A stretch of DNA of 16,653 nt from contig JAEYPG010000640.1 in NCBI GenBank assembly GCA_023410975.1, forward strand, positions 1 through 16,653, written 5' to 3'. A program made the position numbers and the translations under genes. Shown one piece after another: positions 5,836 to 15,094 of this stretch; the stretch's first letter is position 1; each line of letters starts with the position of its first letter. The stretch comes from Pseudomonadota bacterium. Lineage in GTDB: Bacteria > Pseudomonadota > Gammaproteobacteria > Burkholderiales > Burkholderiaceae_C. The notes below the pieces were generated by a model, which was given only the letters and a program-made list of their open reading frames with translations, searched no databases and had not been told where the DNA came from.

Positions 5836-7704
5836 TCAGACTTCTTCGATGGTGCGGCCGGTGAGCGCCGACTGGATGCCGCGGTTCATGCGCGCGGCGG
5901 CAAAGGCCTCGGTGCCCTTGGCAAGCCGCTCGACGGCGGCGTTGATGGCGGCGTGGTCCTGGCCCTGGGCCACCTCGGCCAGTTCTCGCATGAGGGCGTC
6001 GATGTCGCCGCGCTCCTGTTCATCGAGCAGGTCGGCGTCGGCGGCCAGCGCCGATTGCGTGGCCAGCAGCATGCGCTCGGCCTCCACCAGCGCCTCGCGC
6101 AGCGCGCGCGCGCTCATGTCGGCGTCGGCCTGCTGGAAGCCCTCCTGCAGCATGCGCGCGATATCCTCGTCGGCCAGGCCGTAGCTGGGCTTCACCTGCA
6201 CCGCGGCCTCCACGCCCGAGCCCTGCTCGCGGGCGGAGACGTGCAGCAGCCCGTCGGCATCGACCTCGAAGGTGACGCGGATGCGCGCCGCGCCCGCCAC
6301 CATCGGCGGGATGCCGCGCAGCTCGAAGCGCGCCAGCGAGCGGCAGTCGCTCACCAGCTCGCGCTCGCCCTGCACCACGTGGATGGCCATGGCGGTCTGG
6401 CCGTCCTTGAAGGTGGTGAACTCCTGCGCCTTGGCCACGGGGATGGTGGTGTTGCGCTCGATGATGCGCTCCACCAGCCCGCCCATGGTCTCGATGCCCA
6501 GCGACAGCGGAATCACGTCCAGCAGCAGGATGTCCTCGGCGCCGGCGTGGCCCGCGAGCTGGTGCGCCTGCACCGCGGCGCCCAGCGCTACCACCTCGTC
6601 GGGGTTGAGGTTCACCAGCGGGTCGCGGCCGAAGTACGCACCCACGGCGCGGCGCACGGCCGGCACGCGGGTGGAGCCGCCCACCATCACCACGCCCTGC
6701 ACTTCGTCGCGCGCGACCTTGGCGTCGCGCAGCACGCGGCGCACGCTGGACAGCGTGCGGTCCACCAGCGGCTTGGTCACTTCGTCGAACTGCGCGCGCG
6801 TCACCGCCACTTCCAGCACGCCGTCGCCCAGCTCGCAGCGCAGCACGGCCTGCTCCTCGTTGCTGAGCGCTTCCTTGGCCGCGCGCGCGCTCACCAGCAG
6901 CGCGCGCTTGTCGTGCGCGCTGAAGTCGGCGCCCACGGCCTCGCGGCCGCTCTGCGCCAGGGCCCAGTCGGCCAGCAGGGCATCGAAGTCGTCGCCGCCC
7001 AGCGCGGCATCGCCACCGGTGGCGACCACCTCGAACACGCCCTTGGTCAGGCGCAGCAGCGAGATGTCAAAGGTGCCGCCGCCCAGGTCGTAGACGGCGT
7101 AGAGGCCCTCGCTGCCGTTGTCCAGCCCGTAGGCCACGGCGGCCGCGGTGGGCTCGTTGATCAGGCGCAGCACGTTGATGCCGGCGAGCTTGGCTGCGTC
7201 CTTGGTCGCCTGGCGCTGCGCATCGTCGAAGTACGCCGGCACCGTGATGACGGCGCCGAACAGGTCGTCGTTGAAGGTATCCTCGGCGCGGTGGCGCAAC
7301 GTGGCGAGGATCTCGGCAGACACTTCCACCGGCGACTTCACGCCCTCGCGCGTGTGCACCGCCACCATGCCGGGCTGGTCCACGAAACGGTAAGGCAGCT
7401 TGGCGTGGCCGGCGAGGTCCGCCAGCTTGCGGCCCATGAAGCGCTTGACGGAGACAACGGTGTTCTCCGGATCGTCGGCCTGCACGGCCAGTGCGTCGTG
7501 GCCGATCTGGCGCCGGCCGCCGTCGAGATAGCGCACGGCCGAAGGCAGGATCACACGGCCCTGTTCATCAGGCAGGCACTCGGCCACGCCGTGTCGCACG
7601 GCAGCAACCAGGGAATGCGTGGTACCCAGGTCGATGCCGACGGCAATGCGCCGCTGGTGCGGGTCCGGCGTCTGGCCGGGTTCAGAGATCTGCAGCAGTG
7701 CCAT
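5836..7704 (-). CDS. hscA: Fe-S cluster assembly Hsp70 chaperone HscA
   Basis: The 622-residue Hsp70-family chaperone binds the LPPVK motif of IscU and promotes cluster transfer, stimulated by HscB. Nucleotide-binding motifs are GIDLGTTHS (23-31), the phosphate-2 region VYDLGGGTFDISLL (about 204-217) and INEPTAAAVAYG (182-193). The interdomain linker and start of the substrate domain read LLLDVIPLSLGIETMGG, which marks HscA rather than DnaK (which has DVTPLSLG and a longer lid). The length is close to the 616 residues of the E. coli protein. It lies 32 bases after hscB and 14 before fdx. Its substrate motif is present in the IscU of this window, so the chaperone set is complete. Confidence 0.97.
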   Translation of the reverse strand: MALLQISEPGQTPDPHQRRIAVGIDLGTTHSLVAAVRHGVAECLPDEQGRVILPSAVRYLDGGRRQIGHDALAVQADDPENTVVSVKRFMGRKLADLAGHAKLPYRFVDQPGMVAVHTREGVKSPVEVSAEILATLRHRAEDTFNDDLFGAVITVPAYFDDAQRQATKDAAKLAGINVLRLINEPTAAAVAYGLDNGSEGLYAVYDLGGGTFDISLLRLTKGVFEVVATGGDAALGGDDFDALLADWALAQSGREAVGADFSAHDKRALLVSARAAKEALSNEEQAVLRCELGDGVLEVAVTRAQFDEVTKPLVDRTLSSVRRVLRDAKVARDEVQGVVMVGGSTRVPAVRRAVGAYFGRDPLVNLNPDEVVALGAAVQAHQLAGHAGAEDILLLDVIPLSLGIETMGGLVERIIERNTTIPVAKAQEFTTFKDGQTAMAIHVVQGERELVSDCRSLARFELRGIPPMVAGAARIRVTFEVDADGLLHVSAREQGSGVEAAVQVKPSYGLADEDIARMLQEGFQQADADMSARALREALVEAERMLLATQSALAADADLLDEQERGDIDALMRELAEVAQGQDHAAINAAVERLAKGTEAFAAARMNRGIQSALTGRTIEEV

Positions 7705-7736
7705 GACTCTTGTTCTGTATGCCCGAGGAAGGGCCG

Positions 7737-8255
7737 TTATTGTCCCAGCGCGTCCAATCGGGCTTCGATGTCCTCGCGAAAGCGCGCGACGAACATGAGG
7801 GCTCTGACGCGCTGCGCCGCCGTGGCGGCGTCGTGGCGCTCGTCCAGCAGCTGCCTCACATCCTCCAGCAGCGCCTTCTCGGACTCGCGCACTTCTTCGT
7901 CCAGTGCGTCCACCGCGGCGGCCCCTTCAGCCTCTTCCAGCGCCTCGCGCCATTCCATTTGCTGCATCAGAAAAGCGCCAGGCATGGCGGTATTGCTGTG
8001 CGCGTCGATGGGTGCACCGCGCAGTTCGCACAGGTAGGCGGCGCGGGTGAGAGGGTCGCGCAGGCGGCGGTACGCCTCGTTGATACGCACCGACCACTGC
8101 ATGGCCAGGCGCTGCGCGGTGTGGCCATCGGCGGCGAAGCGGTCCGGGTGCACGCGCGCCTGCAGCTGGCGCCAGCAGGCGTCGAGCGCCGCGCGGTCGA
8201 TGGAAAACTTCGGCGCGAGGCCGAACAGCGTGAAGTCGTCGTCGGTGAGGTTCAT
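7737..8255 (-). CDS. hscB: Fe-S cluster assembly J-protein co-chaperone HscB
   Basis: The 172-residue protein is the J-domain partner that delivers IscU to HscA and stimulates its ATPase. The N-terminal J domain (about 1-75) carries the HPD motif at 36-38 (ARVHPDRF), followed by INEAYRRLRDPLTRAAYL. The C-terminal three-helix IscU-binding domain spans about 95-172. I chose ATG 8255 because MNLTDDDFTLFGL starts where the family starts; a TTG at 8315 would add 20 Pro/Ala-rich residues of no likeness to the family. No clear ribosome-binding site precedes either. A 106-base gap with a UUCG hairpin separates it from iscA. Confidence 0.95.
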   Translation of the reverse strand: MNLTDDDFTLFGLAPKFSIDRAALDACWRQLQARVHPDRFAADGHTAQRLAMQWSVRINEAYRRLRDPLTRAAYLCELRGAPIDAHSNTAMPGAFLMQQMEWREALEEAEGAAAVDALDEEVRESEKALLEDVRQLLDERHDAATAAQRVRALMFVARFREDIEARLDALGQ

Positions 8256-8320
8256 GAACGCGGGCCGGGCCGGCGGATCGAGCGGCGCGGCGGGCGCGCA
8301 TTGTGGGCCACGCAAAGACA

Positions 8321-8340
8321 GTGCCGCCCGAAGGCGGCAC
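8321..8340 (-). promoter_or_regulatory. UUCG-capped RNA hairpin between iscA and hscB
   Basis: On the minus strand GTGCCGCC-TTCG-GGCGGCAC forms a perfect 8-bp stem with a C(UUCG)G tetraloop, one of the most stable RNA hairpins. It follows the iscA stop by about 20 bases and is followed by TGTCTTTG, a poor T run. It is therefore more likely an mRNA-stabilising end or partial attenuator than a full terminator. Confidence 0.7.
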
Positions 8341-8361
8341 CGGCACGGGCGTGGCGCAGGC

Positions 8362-8685
8362 TCAAACGCGGAAGGATTCGCCGCAACCGCAGCGGTCCTT
8401 CTCGCGCGGGTTGTGGAACTTGAAGCCCTCGTTGAGCCCCTCGCGCACGAAGTCCAGCTCGGTCCCGTCCAGGTACGGCAGGCTCTTGGGATCGATCAGG
8501 ATCTTGACGCCATGCCCCTCGAAGACATGGTCCTCGGGCGCCACCTCATCGGCGTACTCCAGCTTGTAGGCCATGCCCGAGCAGCCGGTGGTCTTGACGC
8601 CCAGCCGCACGCCCACGCCCTTGCCGCGGCGCGCCAGGTAGCGCGTGACGTGGCGGGCTGCCGCTTCGGTCAACGTGACTGCCAT
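8362..8685 (-). CDS. iscA: A-type iron-sulfur carrier IscA
   Basis: The 107-residue A-type carrier accepts Fe-S clusters or iron and passes them to target proteins. The three conserved cysteines are C35 (TTGCSGMAY), C99 and C101 (DRCGCGESF), the same positions as in E. coli IscA. The protein has the usual 107-residue length. It starts four bases after the iscU stop, so translation of the pair is probably coupled. ErpA is a related family, but the position inside the isc cluster favours IscA. Confidence 0.96.
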   Translation of the reverse strand: MAVTLTEAAARHVTRYLARRGKGVGVRLGVKTTGCSGMAYKLEYADEVAPEDHVFEGHGVKILIDPKSLPYLDGTELDFVREGLNEGFKFHNPREKDRCGCGESFRV

Positions 8686-8689
8686 GGCC

Positions 8690-9088
8690 TTACTGCGCCG
8701 CCGTCGAGCCGTGCTTGGCCTTGTAGTCGTCCACCGCGGCCTTGATCGCGTCCTCGGCCAGGATCGAGCAGTGGATCTTCACCGGCGGCAGGGCCAGCTC
8801 CTCGGCGATGTGCGTGTTCTTGATCGTCAGCGCCTCGTCCAGCGACTTGCCCTTGACCCACTCCGTCACCAGCGAGCTCGACGCGATCGCCGAGCCGCAG
8901 CCGTAGGTCTTGAACTTGGCGTCCTCGATCAGGCCCGTGGCCGGGTTGACCTTGATCTGCAGCTTCATCACGTCGCCGCAGGCCGGCGCGCCCACCATGC
9001 CGGTACCCACCGTCTCGTCGCCCTTGGCGAAGGAGCCCACGTTGCGCGGGTTCTCGTAGTGGTCCACCACCTTGTCGCTGTATGCCAT
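8690..9088 (-). CDS. iscU: Fe-S cluster assembly scaffold IscU
   Basis: The 132-residue scaffold builds [2Fe-2S] clusters from IscS sulfur and iron. The three ligand cysteines are C37 (GAPACGDV, with D39 next to it), C64 (YGCGSAIASSS) and C107 (KIHCSILAEDAI). The HscA recognition motif LPPVK is at 100-104. A GGAGAA ribosome site lies close upstream of the ATG. It lies 42 bases after iscS and four before iscA. Everything matches the standard isc scaffold; there is no truncation. Confidence 0.98.
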   Translation of the reverse strand: MAYSDKVVDHYENPRNVGSFAKGDETVGTGMVGAPACGDVMKLQIKVNPATGLIEDAKFKTYGCGSAIASSSLVTEWVKGKSLDEALTIKNTHIAEELALPPVKIHCSILAEDAIKAAVDDYKAKHGSTAAQ

Positions 9089-9130
9089 GACCGTTCTCCG
9101 AAAAACTAGTGAATCAAGTGCGTGTGCGGG

Positions 9131-10351
9131 TCAGTGCGCAGCCCACTGGATCGTGCTGATGTCAACGCCGTCCTGGTACATCTCCCACAGCGGCGAGAGC
9201 TCGCGCAGCTTGGCCACGCGCTCCTTGAGCGTGGAGATCGCGTAGTCGATCTCTTCCTCGGTCGTGAAGCGGCCGATCGTCATGCGCAGGCTGGAGTGCG
9301 CCAGCTCGTCGCTGCGGCCCAGCGCGCGCAGCACGTAGCTGGGCTCCAGGCTGGCCGAGGTGCAGGCCGAGCCCGAGCTCACCGCGATGCCCTTGATGCC
9401 CATGATCAGCGACTCGCCCTCGACGAAGTTGAAGCTGATGTTCAGGTTGTGCGGCACCCGCTTTTCCAGGTCGCCGTTGACGAAGGTCTGCTCGATGTCC
9501 GACAGGCCCTTGAGCAGCCGCTGCTGCAGCGCGCGGATGCGCTCGCGCTCGGCCGGGCCTTCTTCCTTGGCGATGCGGAAGGCCTCGCCCATGCCCACGA
9601 TCTGGTGCGTGGGCAGCGTGCCAGAGCGCATGCCGCGCTCGTGGCCGCCGCCGTGCATCTGCGCCTCCAGGCGCACGCGCGGCTTGCGGCGCACGTACAG
9701 CGCGCCGATGCCCTTGGGCCCGTAGGTCTTGTGAGAGGCCAGGCTCAGCAGGTCCACCGGCAGCGTCTGCATGTCGATGTCCACCTTGCCCGTGGCCTGC
9801 GCCGCATCGACGTGGAAGATGATCCCGCGCTCGCGGCAGATCGTGCCGATGGCCGGGATGTCCTGGATCACGCCGATCTCGTTGTTCACCAGCATCACGG
9901 ACACCAGGATGGTGTCCGGACGCAGCGCGGCCTTGAACTTCTCCAGGTCCAGCAGCCCATCCTCCTGGACGTCCAGGTAGGTCGCCTCGAAGCCCTGGCG
10001 CTCCAGCTCGCGCACCGTGTCCAGCACCGCCTTGTGCTCGGTCTTGACGGTGATGATGTGCTTGCCGCGCGTCTTGTAGAAATGCGCCGCGCCCTTGAGC
10101 GCGAGGTTGTTGGACTCGGTGGCACCGGAGGTCCAGACGATCTCGCGCGGGTCGGCGTTGATCAGCGCGGCGACCTGCGCGCGCGCGTTCTCCACCGCCT
10201 CCTCCGCTTCCCACCCCCAGGCATGGCTGCGCGAGGCGGGGTTGCCGAAGTGCTCACGCAGCCACGGCACCATCGCATCGACCACGCGCGGGTCCACCGG
10301 CGTGGTGGCGCCATAGTCCATGTAGATCGGGAAATGCGGCGTCATGTCCAT
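9131..10351 (-). CDS. iscS: cysteine desulfurase IscS
   Basis: The 406-residue PLP enzyme converts cysteine to alanine and holds the sulfur as a persulfide for IscU and other acceptors. The PLP lysine is K208 (SLASHKTYGPKGIG), the persulfide cysteine is C330 in SSGSACTSASLEPSYVL, and H106 (KTEHKAVLD) is in the expected site. It is two residues longer at the N-terminus than the E. coli protein. Two ATGs compete, at 10351 and 10345; both have little ribosome-site character, and the first adds only Met-Asp. An 86-base gap with a perfect palindrome separates it from iscR. Confidence 0.98.
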   Translation of the reverse strand: MDMTPHFPIYMDYGATTPVDPRVVDAMVPWLREHFGNPASRSHAWGWEAEEAVENARAQVAALINADPREIVWTSGATESNNLALKGAAHFYKTRGKHIITVKTEHKAVLDTVRELERQGFEATYLDVQEDGLLDLEKFKAALRPDTILVSVMLVNNEIGVIQDIPAIGTICRERGIIFHVDAAQATGKVDIDMQTLPVDLLSLASHKTYGPKGIGALYVRRKPRVRLEAQMHGGGHERGMRSGTLPTHQIVGMGEAFRIAKEEGPAERERIRALQQRLLKGLSDIEQTFVNGDLEKRVPHNLNISFNFVEGESLIMGIKGIAVSSGSACTSASLEPSYVLRALGRSDELAHSSLRMTIGRFTTEEEIDYAISTLKERVAKLRELSPLWEMYQDGVDISTIQWAAH

Positions 10352-10377
10352 GGGAAAGAGCTTTTGTCCAGCATTGG

Positions 10378-10397
10378 GCGGGCGGCATGCCGCCCGC
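10378..10397. promoter_or_regulatory. perfect 20-bp palindrome between iscR and iscS
   Basis: GCGGGCGGCATGCCGCCCGC is fully self-complementary. As RNA it folds to an 8-bp GC stem with a CATG loop. It begins about 40 bases after the iscR stop and about 27 before the iscS start. There is no T run, so it is not a simple terminator. In E. coli a structure in the iscR-iscS gap protects iscR mRNA while iscSUA is degraded; a similar role is possible here. Confidence 0.65.
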
Positions 10398-10437
10398 GGG
10401 TGTTAGAGAAGACGGAGCGCCCGCGCGCCCCGCGTGC

Positions 10438-10971
10438 TCACTTGGTGAAGGCGTTGCCCAGCGCGAAGACCGAGTTGGGCGCCGTGACCTTGATCGGCTT
10501 GACCACCGGGGTGCTGGAGATGGCGCGCTTGACCGGCGCTTCCTCCACCGACACGCCCTTGGCGATCTGGTCGTCCACGAGCTTCTGCAGCGAGATGGAA
10601 TCGAGGTACTCGATCATCTTGTTGTTGAGGTTGGTCCAGAGCTCGTGCGTCATGCACTTGCCCGAGTCCTCGCCCATGCAGTTTTCCTTGCCGCCGCAGC
10701 CCGTGGCATCCAGCGCCTCGTCCACGGCGACGATGATGTCGGCCACGGTGATGTCTTCAGCCTTGCGGCCCAGCGAGTAGCCGCCACCCGGGCCACGGGT
10801 GCTCTCCACGAGCTCGTGGCGGCGCAGCTTGCCGAACAGCTGCTCCAGGTACGACAGCGAGATCTGCTGGCGCTGGCTGATCGCCGCCAGGGCAACCGGG
10901 CCCGAATGCGAGCGCAGCGCCAGATCGATCATCGCGGTGACGGCAAAACGGCCCTTGGTGGTAAGACGCAT
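10438..10971 (-). CDS. iscR: Rrf2-family Fe-S-sensing transcription regulator IscR
   Basis: The 177-residue regulator represses the isc operon when it holds a [2Fe-2S] cluster. The winged-helix domain starts MRLTTKGRFAVTAMIDLAL and includes ISLSYLEQLFGKLRRHELVESTRGPGGGYSLGR. Cluster ligands are C92, C98, C106 and H109 (CGGKENC…GKCMTHELW). Compared with E. coli (C92, C98, C104, H107) there are two extra residues between the second and third cysteine. I chose ATG 10971, which has AGGAG eight bases upstream and matches the family start; a TTG at 11001 would add ten residues over the ribosome site. A C-terminal tail (about 140-177) is longer than in E. coli. It is the first gene of the operon and is preceded by a candidate IscR site. 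Confidence 0.97.
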   Translation of the reverse strand: MRLTTKGRFAVTAMIDLALRSHSGPVALAAISQRQQISLSYLEQLFGKLRRHELVESTRGPGGGYSLGRKAEDITVADIIVAVDEALDATGCGGKENCMGEDSGKCMTHELWTNLNNKMIEYLDSISLQKLVDDQIAKGVSVEEAPVKRAISSTPVVKPIKVTAPNSVFALGNAFTK

Positions 10972-11055
10972 CGAAGTACTCCTGCGCCGCTGCGGCGGCA
11001 ATCGCTGACCCGGTCCTCCCGCGGATCACACGGGTCGGCCGTCATGCGACCTCTA

Positions 11056-11070
11056 CCCCCTTTCGGGGGC
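11056..11070 (-). promoter_or_regulatory. GNRA-type hairpin in the iscR leader
   Basis: On the minus strand CCCCC-GAAA-GGGGG (11069-11056) forms a five-base-pair GC stem with a GAAA tetraloop, about 27 bases after the predicted transcription start. There is no T run. A second small stem (GCCGC-CGCA-GCGGC) sits right before the AGGAG ribosome site, at about 10986-10999. Their roles are unknown. Confidence 0.5.
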
Positions 11071-11083
11071 TTTCCACCCGGCT

Positions 11084-11108
11084 TATTCCGAGTGTTTTGG
11101 TCGATTAT
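11084..11108 (-). promoter_or_regulatory. candidate type 1 IscR binding site
   Basis: Read on the minus strand, the site begins ATAATCGACCAAAAC and ends ACTCGGAATA. It matches the E. coli type 1 IscR consensus at 18 of 25 positions, including the GAC and the TC-GG halves. It overlaps the -10 box at 11104-11109 and covers the start site, so [2Fe-2S]-IscR bound here would block the isc promoter. Confidence 0.65.
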
Positions 11109-11109
11109 A
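11104..11109 (-). promoter_or_regulatory. -10 box of the isc operon promoter
   Basis: A perfect TATAAT lies on the minus strand 133 bases upstream of the iscR start. No good -35 hexamer is found at 16-18 bases, so the promoter may depend on other contacts. It is the only consensus-like -10 upstream of iscR. Confidence 0.65.
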
Positions 11110-11346
11110 CATGAAGCCACCCTTTGGACTCGGGGGAACTACGTGGAAGTTCCCTTGATGCCATCGGGGTTTACACCCTGGAACCATACAGCGGCTGCAC
11201 AAAGCTTGCTTTGGCGCAACCCCGGGTTGCGTGAGTACTGCGCACCCACCCCTCGGCGGGCTTGCCAGCGACAAACAGCCGTGGTTGGGCCGGCGCCGGC
11301 GCGCGCCATCACGGAGCCGGGACCGGCACGGCGGCGGCCGGACGCT
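11110..11346. other. intergenic stretch between isc promoter and uvrB stop
   Basis: This stretch lies between the isc promoter and the end of uvrB, both on the minus strand. It contains an inverted repeat CGCAACC-CCG-GGTTGCG (11215-11231) without a T run. The minus frame at 11083-11274 is open but encodes a composition-poor 63-residue peptide with no family likeness, so I do not call it a gene. No convincing uvrB terminator is seen. Confidence 0.5.
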
Positions 11347-13488
<2,142 letters not shown>

Positions 13489-13632
13489 CTGGAATCCTGG
13501 AATACCGGGGAAAACGACGTGGCGGCTTAGAATTGCGCGCCCTCGCGGGTCACACCGCAGGGCAATCCGACAGCCTAGCGCATCGCCCGTACCCTCAGCG
13601 GCGACGCTCCTCTCCCCCTTCTGGAATCACCC
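13489..13632. other. divergent uvrB / aminotransferase intergenic region
   Basis: This 144-base gap must hold both promoters. A TAGAAT at 13528-13533 on the plus strand is the best -10-like element, but there is no matching -35. On the minus strand TGTGAC…TTCTAA is an equally weak pair. Neither is convincing. Confidence 0.35.
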
Positions 13633-14832
13633 ATGTCCCTGTTTGCCGCCGTCGAAATGGCCCCGCGCGACCCGATCCTGGGCCTCAACGAACAGTTCGC
13701 CGCCGACCCCAACCCCGCCAAGGTCAACCTGGGCGTGGGCGTGTATTTCGATGATGAGGGCAAGCTGCCGCTGCTCAAGTGCGTTGCCGCCGCCGAGCAA
13801 CAGTTGCTGGAGGCCAAGAAGCCCCGAGGCTACCTGCCCATCGACGGCATCGCCGCCTACGACAAGGCAGTGCAGGGCCTGGTGTTCGGCGCCGACAGCG
13901 ACGCCGTCAAGGGCGGCCGCATCGCCACCGTGCAGGCCCTGGGCGGCACCGGCGGCCTGAAGATCGGCGCGGACTTCCTCAAGCGCGTCAACCCGGGCGC
14001 CAAGGTCCTGATCAGCGACCCGAGCTGGGAGAACCACCGCGCGCTGTTCACCAACGCGGGCTTCGAAGTCGGCACCTACCCCTACTACGACGCCGACAAG
14101 CGCGGCGTGCGCTTCGACGACATGGTTGCCGCTCTGCGCGGTGCCGCCAAGGGCACGGTCGTGGTGCTGCATGCCTGCTGCCACAACCCCACCGGCTACG
14201 ACATCACGCCCGAGCAGTGGACGCAGGTGGTCGCCGCCGTCAAGGACGCCGGCTTGGTGGCCTTCCTCGACATGGCCTACCAGGGCTTCGGCGAGGGCAT
14301 TGCCGAAGACGGCGCCGTGATCCAGCAGTTCCTGGCCGCCGGCATCGACTTCTTCGTCTCCACCTCGTTCTCCAAGAGCTTCTCCCTCTACGGCGAGCGC
14401 GTGGGCGCGCTGAGCGTGGTGTGCGACAGCGCCGACGAGGCCGCCCGCGTGCTCTCGCAGCTCAAGATCGTCATCCGCACCAACTATTCCAACCCGCCCA
14501 CCTTCGGTGCGCAGGTGGTGGCCACGGTGCTGACCACGCCCTCGTTGCGCGCGCAATGGGAGGATGAGCTCGCCGGCATGCGCCAGCGCATCAAGCTCAT
14601 GCGCTCGCTGCTGGTGGAGAAGCTGCAGGCCGCCGGCGTGAAGCAGGACCTCTCCTACATCGTTCGCCAGAAGGGCATGTTCAGCTACTCCGGCCTGGGC
14701 AAGGAGCAGATGCAGCGCCTGCGCAGCGAGTTCGGCGTCTACGGCGTGGACTCCGGCCGCATCTGCGTGGCCGCGCTCAACAGCCGCAACATCGACGCGG
14801 TGGCCAACGCCATGGCCAAGGTTGCCGCCTGA
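13633..14832 (+). CDS. tyrB: class I aspartate/aromatic-amino-acid aminotransferase
   Basis: The 399-residue PLP enzyme exchanges amino groups between aspartate or aromatic amino acids and 2-oxoglutarate. It belongs to the AspC/TyrB (I-alpha) group: N-terminal DPILGLNEQFAADPNPAKVNLGVGVY, CHNPTGYD with N185, DMAYQGFG with D213 and Y216, the PLP lysine K248 in STSFSKSFSLYGERVG, and a late SGRICVAALN with the substrate-carboxylate arginine. AspC and TyrB cannot be separated by eye, so the symbol is provisional. It follows TCTGGA and stands alone, divergent from uvrB and 262 bases before phaZ. A GC hairpin at 14908-14925 (GGGCCGG-CTTT-CCGGCCC) downstream may be a weak terminator. Confidence 0.9.
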   Translation: MSLFAAVEMAPRDPILGLNEQFAADPNPAKVNLGVGVYFDDEGKLPLLKCVAAAEQQLLEAKKPRGYLPIDGIAAYDKAVQGLVFGADSDAVKGGRIATVQALGGTGGLKIGADFLKRVNPGAKVLISDPSWENHRALFTNAGFEVGTYPYYDADKRGVRFDDMVAALRGAAKGTVVVLHACCHNPTGYDITPEQWTQVVAAVKDAGLVAFLDMAYQGFGEGIAEDGAVIQQFLAAGIDFFVSTSFSKSFSLYGERVGALSVVCDSADEAARVLSQLKIVIRTNYSNPPTFGAQVVATVLTTPSLRAQWEDELAGMRQRIKLMRSLLVEKLQAAGVKQDLSYIVRQKGMFSYSGLGKEQMQRLRSEFGVYGVDSGRICVAALNSRNIDAVANAMAKVAA

Positions 14833-14907
14833 CGCCAACCTGACTTCCGACCGCCGCCGCGACAGCGGACGCGGCGGCCGGAAATTTGCGTGAACTGCAT
14901 CGCACAT

Positions 14908-14925
14908 GGGCCGGCTTTCCGGCCC
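14908..14925 (+). terminator. weak candidate terminator after the aminotransferase gene
   Basis: GGGCCGG (14908-14914) pairs with CCGGCCC (14919-14925) around CTTT, followed by only TT. An earlier stem, CCGCCGC…GCGGCGG, lies just after the stop codon at about 14852-14875 and is followed by AAATTT. Either could limit read-through into phaZ. Confidence 0.4.
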
Positions 14926-14983
14926 TTCGCACATCCTTGACTTGTCTCAGGATGGCACGCTCCCGGGTCGTCGCGCATAAAAA

Positions 14984-15000
14984 TTGCTGCACTTGCACAA
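14984..15000 (+). promoter_or_regulatory. TGCA-rich inverted repeat upstream of phaZ
   Basis: TTGCTGCACTTGCACAA contains TGCA-CT-TGCA, two TGCA half-sites two bases apart. TGC-rich palindromes are known binding sites of PhaR regulators of PHB genes. It sits 95 bases before the phaZ start, just after an A-rich stretch (CATAAAAAT) that could be part of a promoter. The assignment is a guess from resemblance. Confidence 0.3.
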
Positions 15001-15094
15001 AGAGCCGTACCTTGTCAGGTGCGGTTCATCTGCGGCGCTCATCCTAAAACGTCCGAGACGTCGTCCGTCCCAATCTGCTGCGAGGTTCCGTTCG

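Noticed and set aside
5953..8037. Long plus-strand frame antisense to hscA and hscB
   Set aside because: Its composition is typical of a shadow frame in GC-rich DNA, while hscA on the other strand is unmistakable.
11083..11274. Minus-strand 63-codon open frame upstream of iscR
   Set aside because: It overlaps the isc promoter and IscR site, has no family likeness and no good ribosome site.
14953..14967. TGGCACG upstream of phaZ as a sigma-54 -24 element
   Set aside because: Ten bases after the GG the sequence is GG, not GC, and there is no TTGC, so the -12 element is missing.
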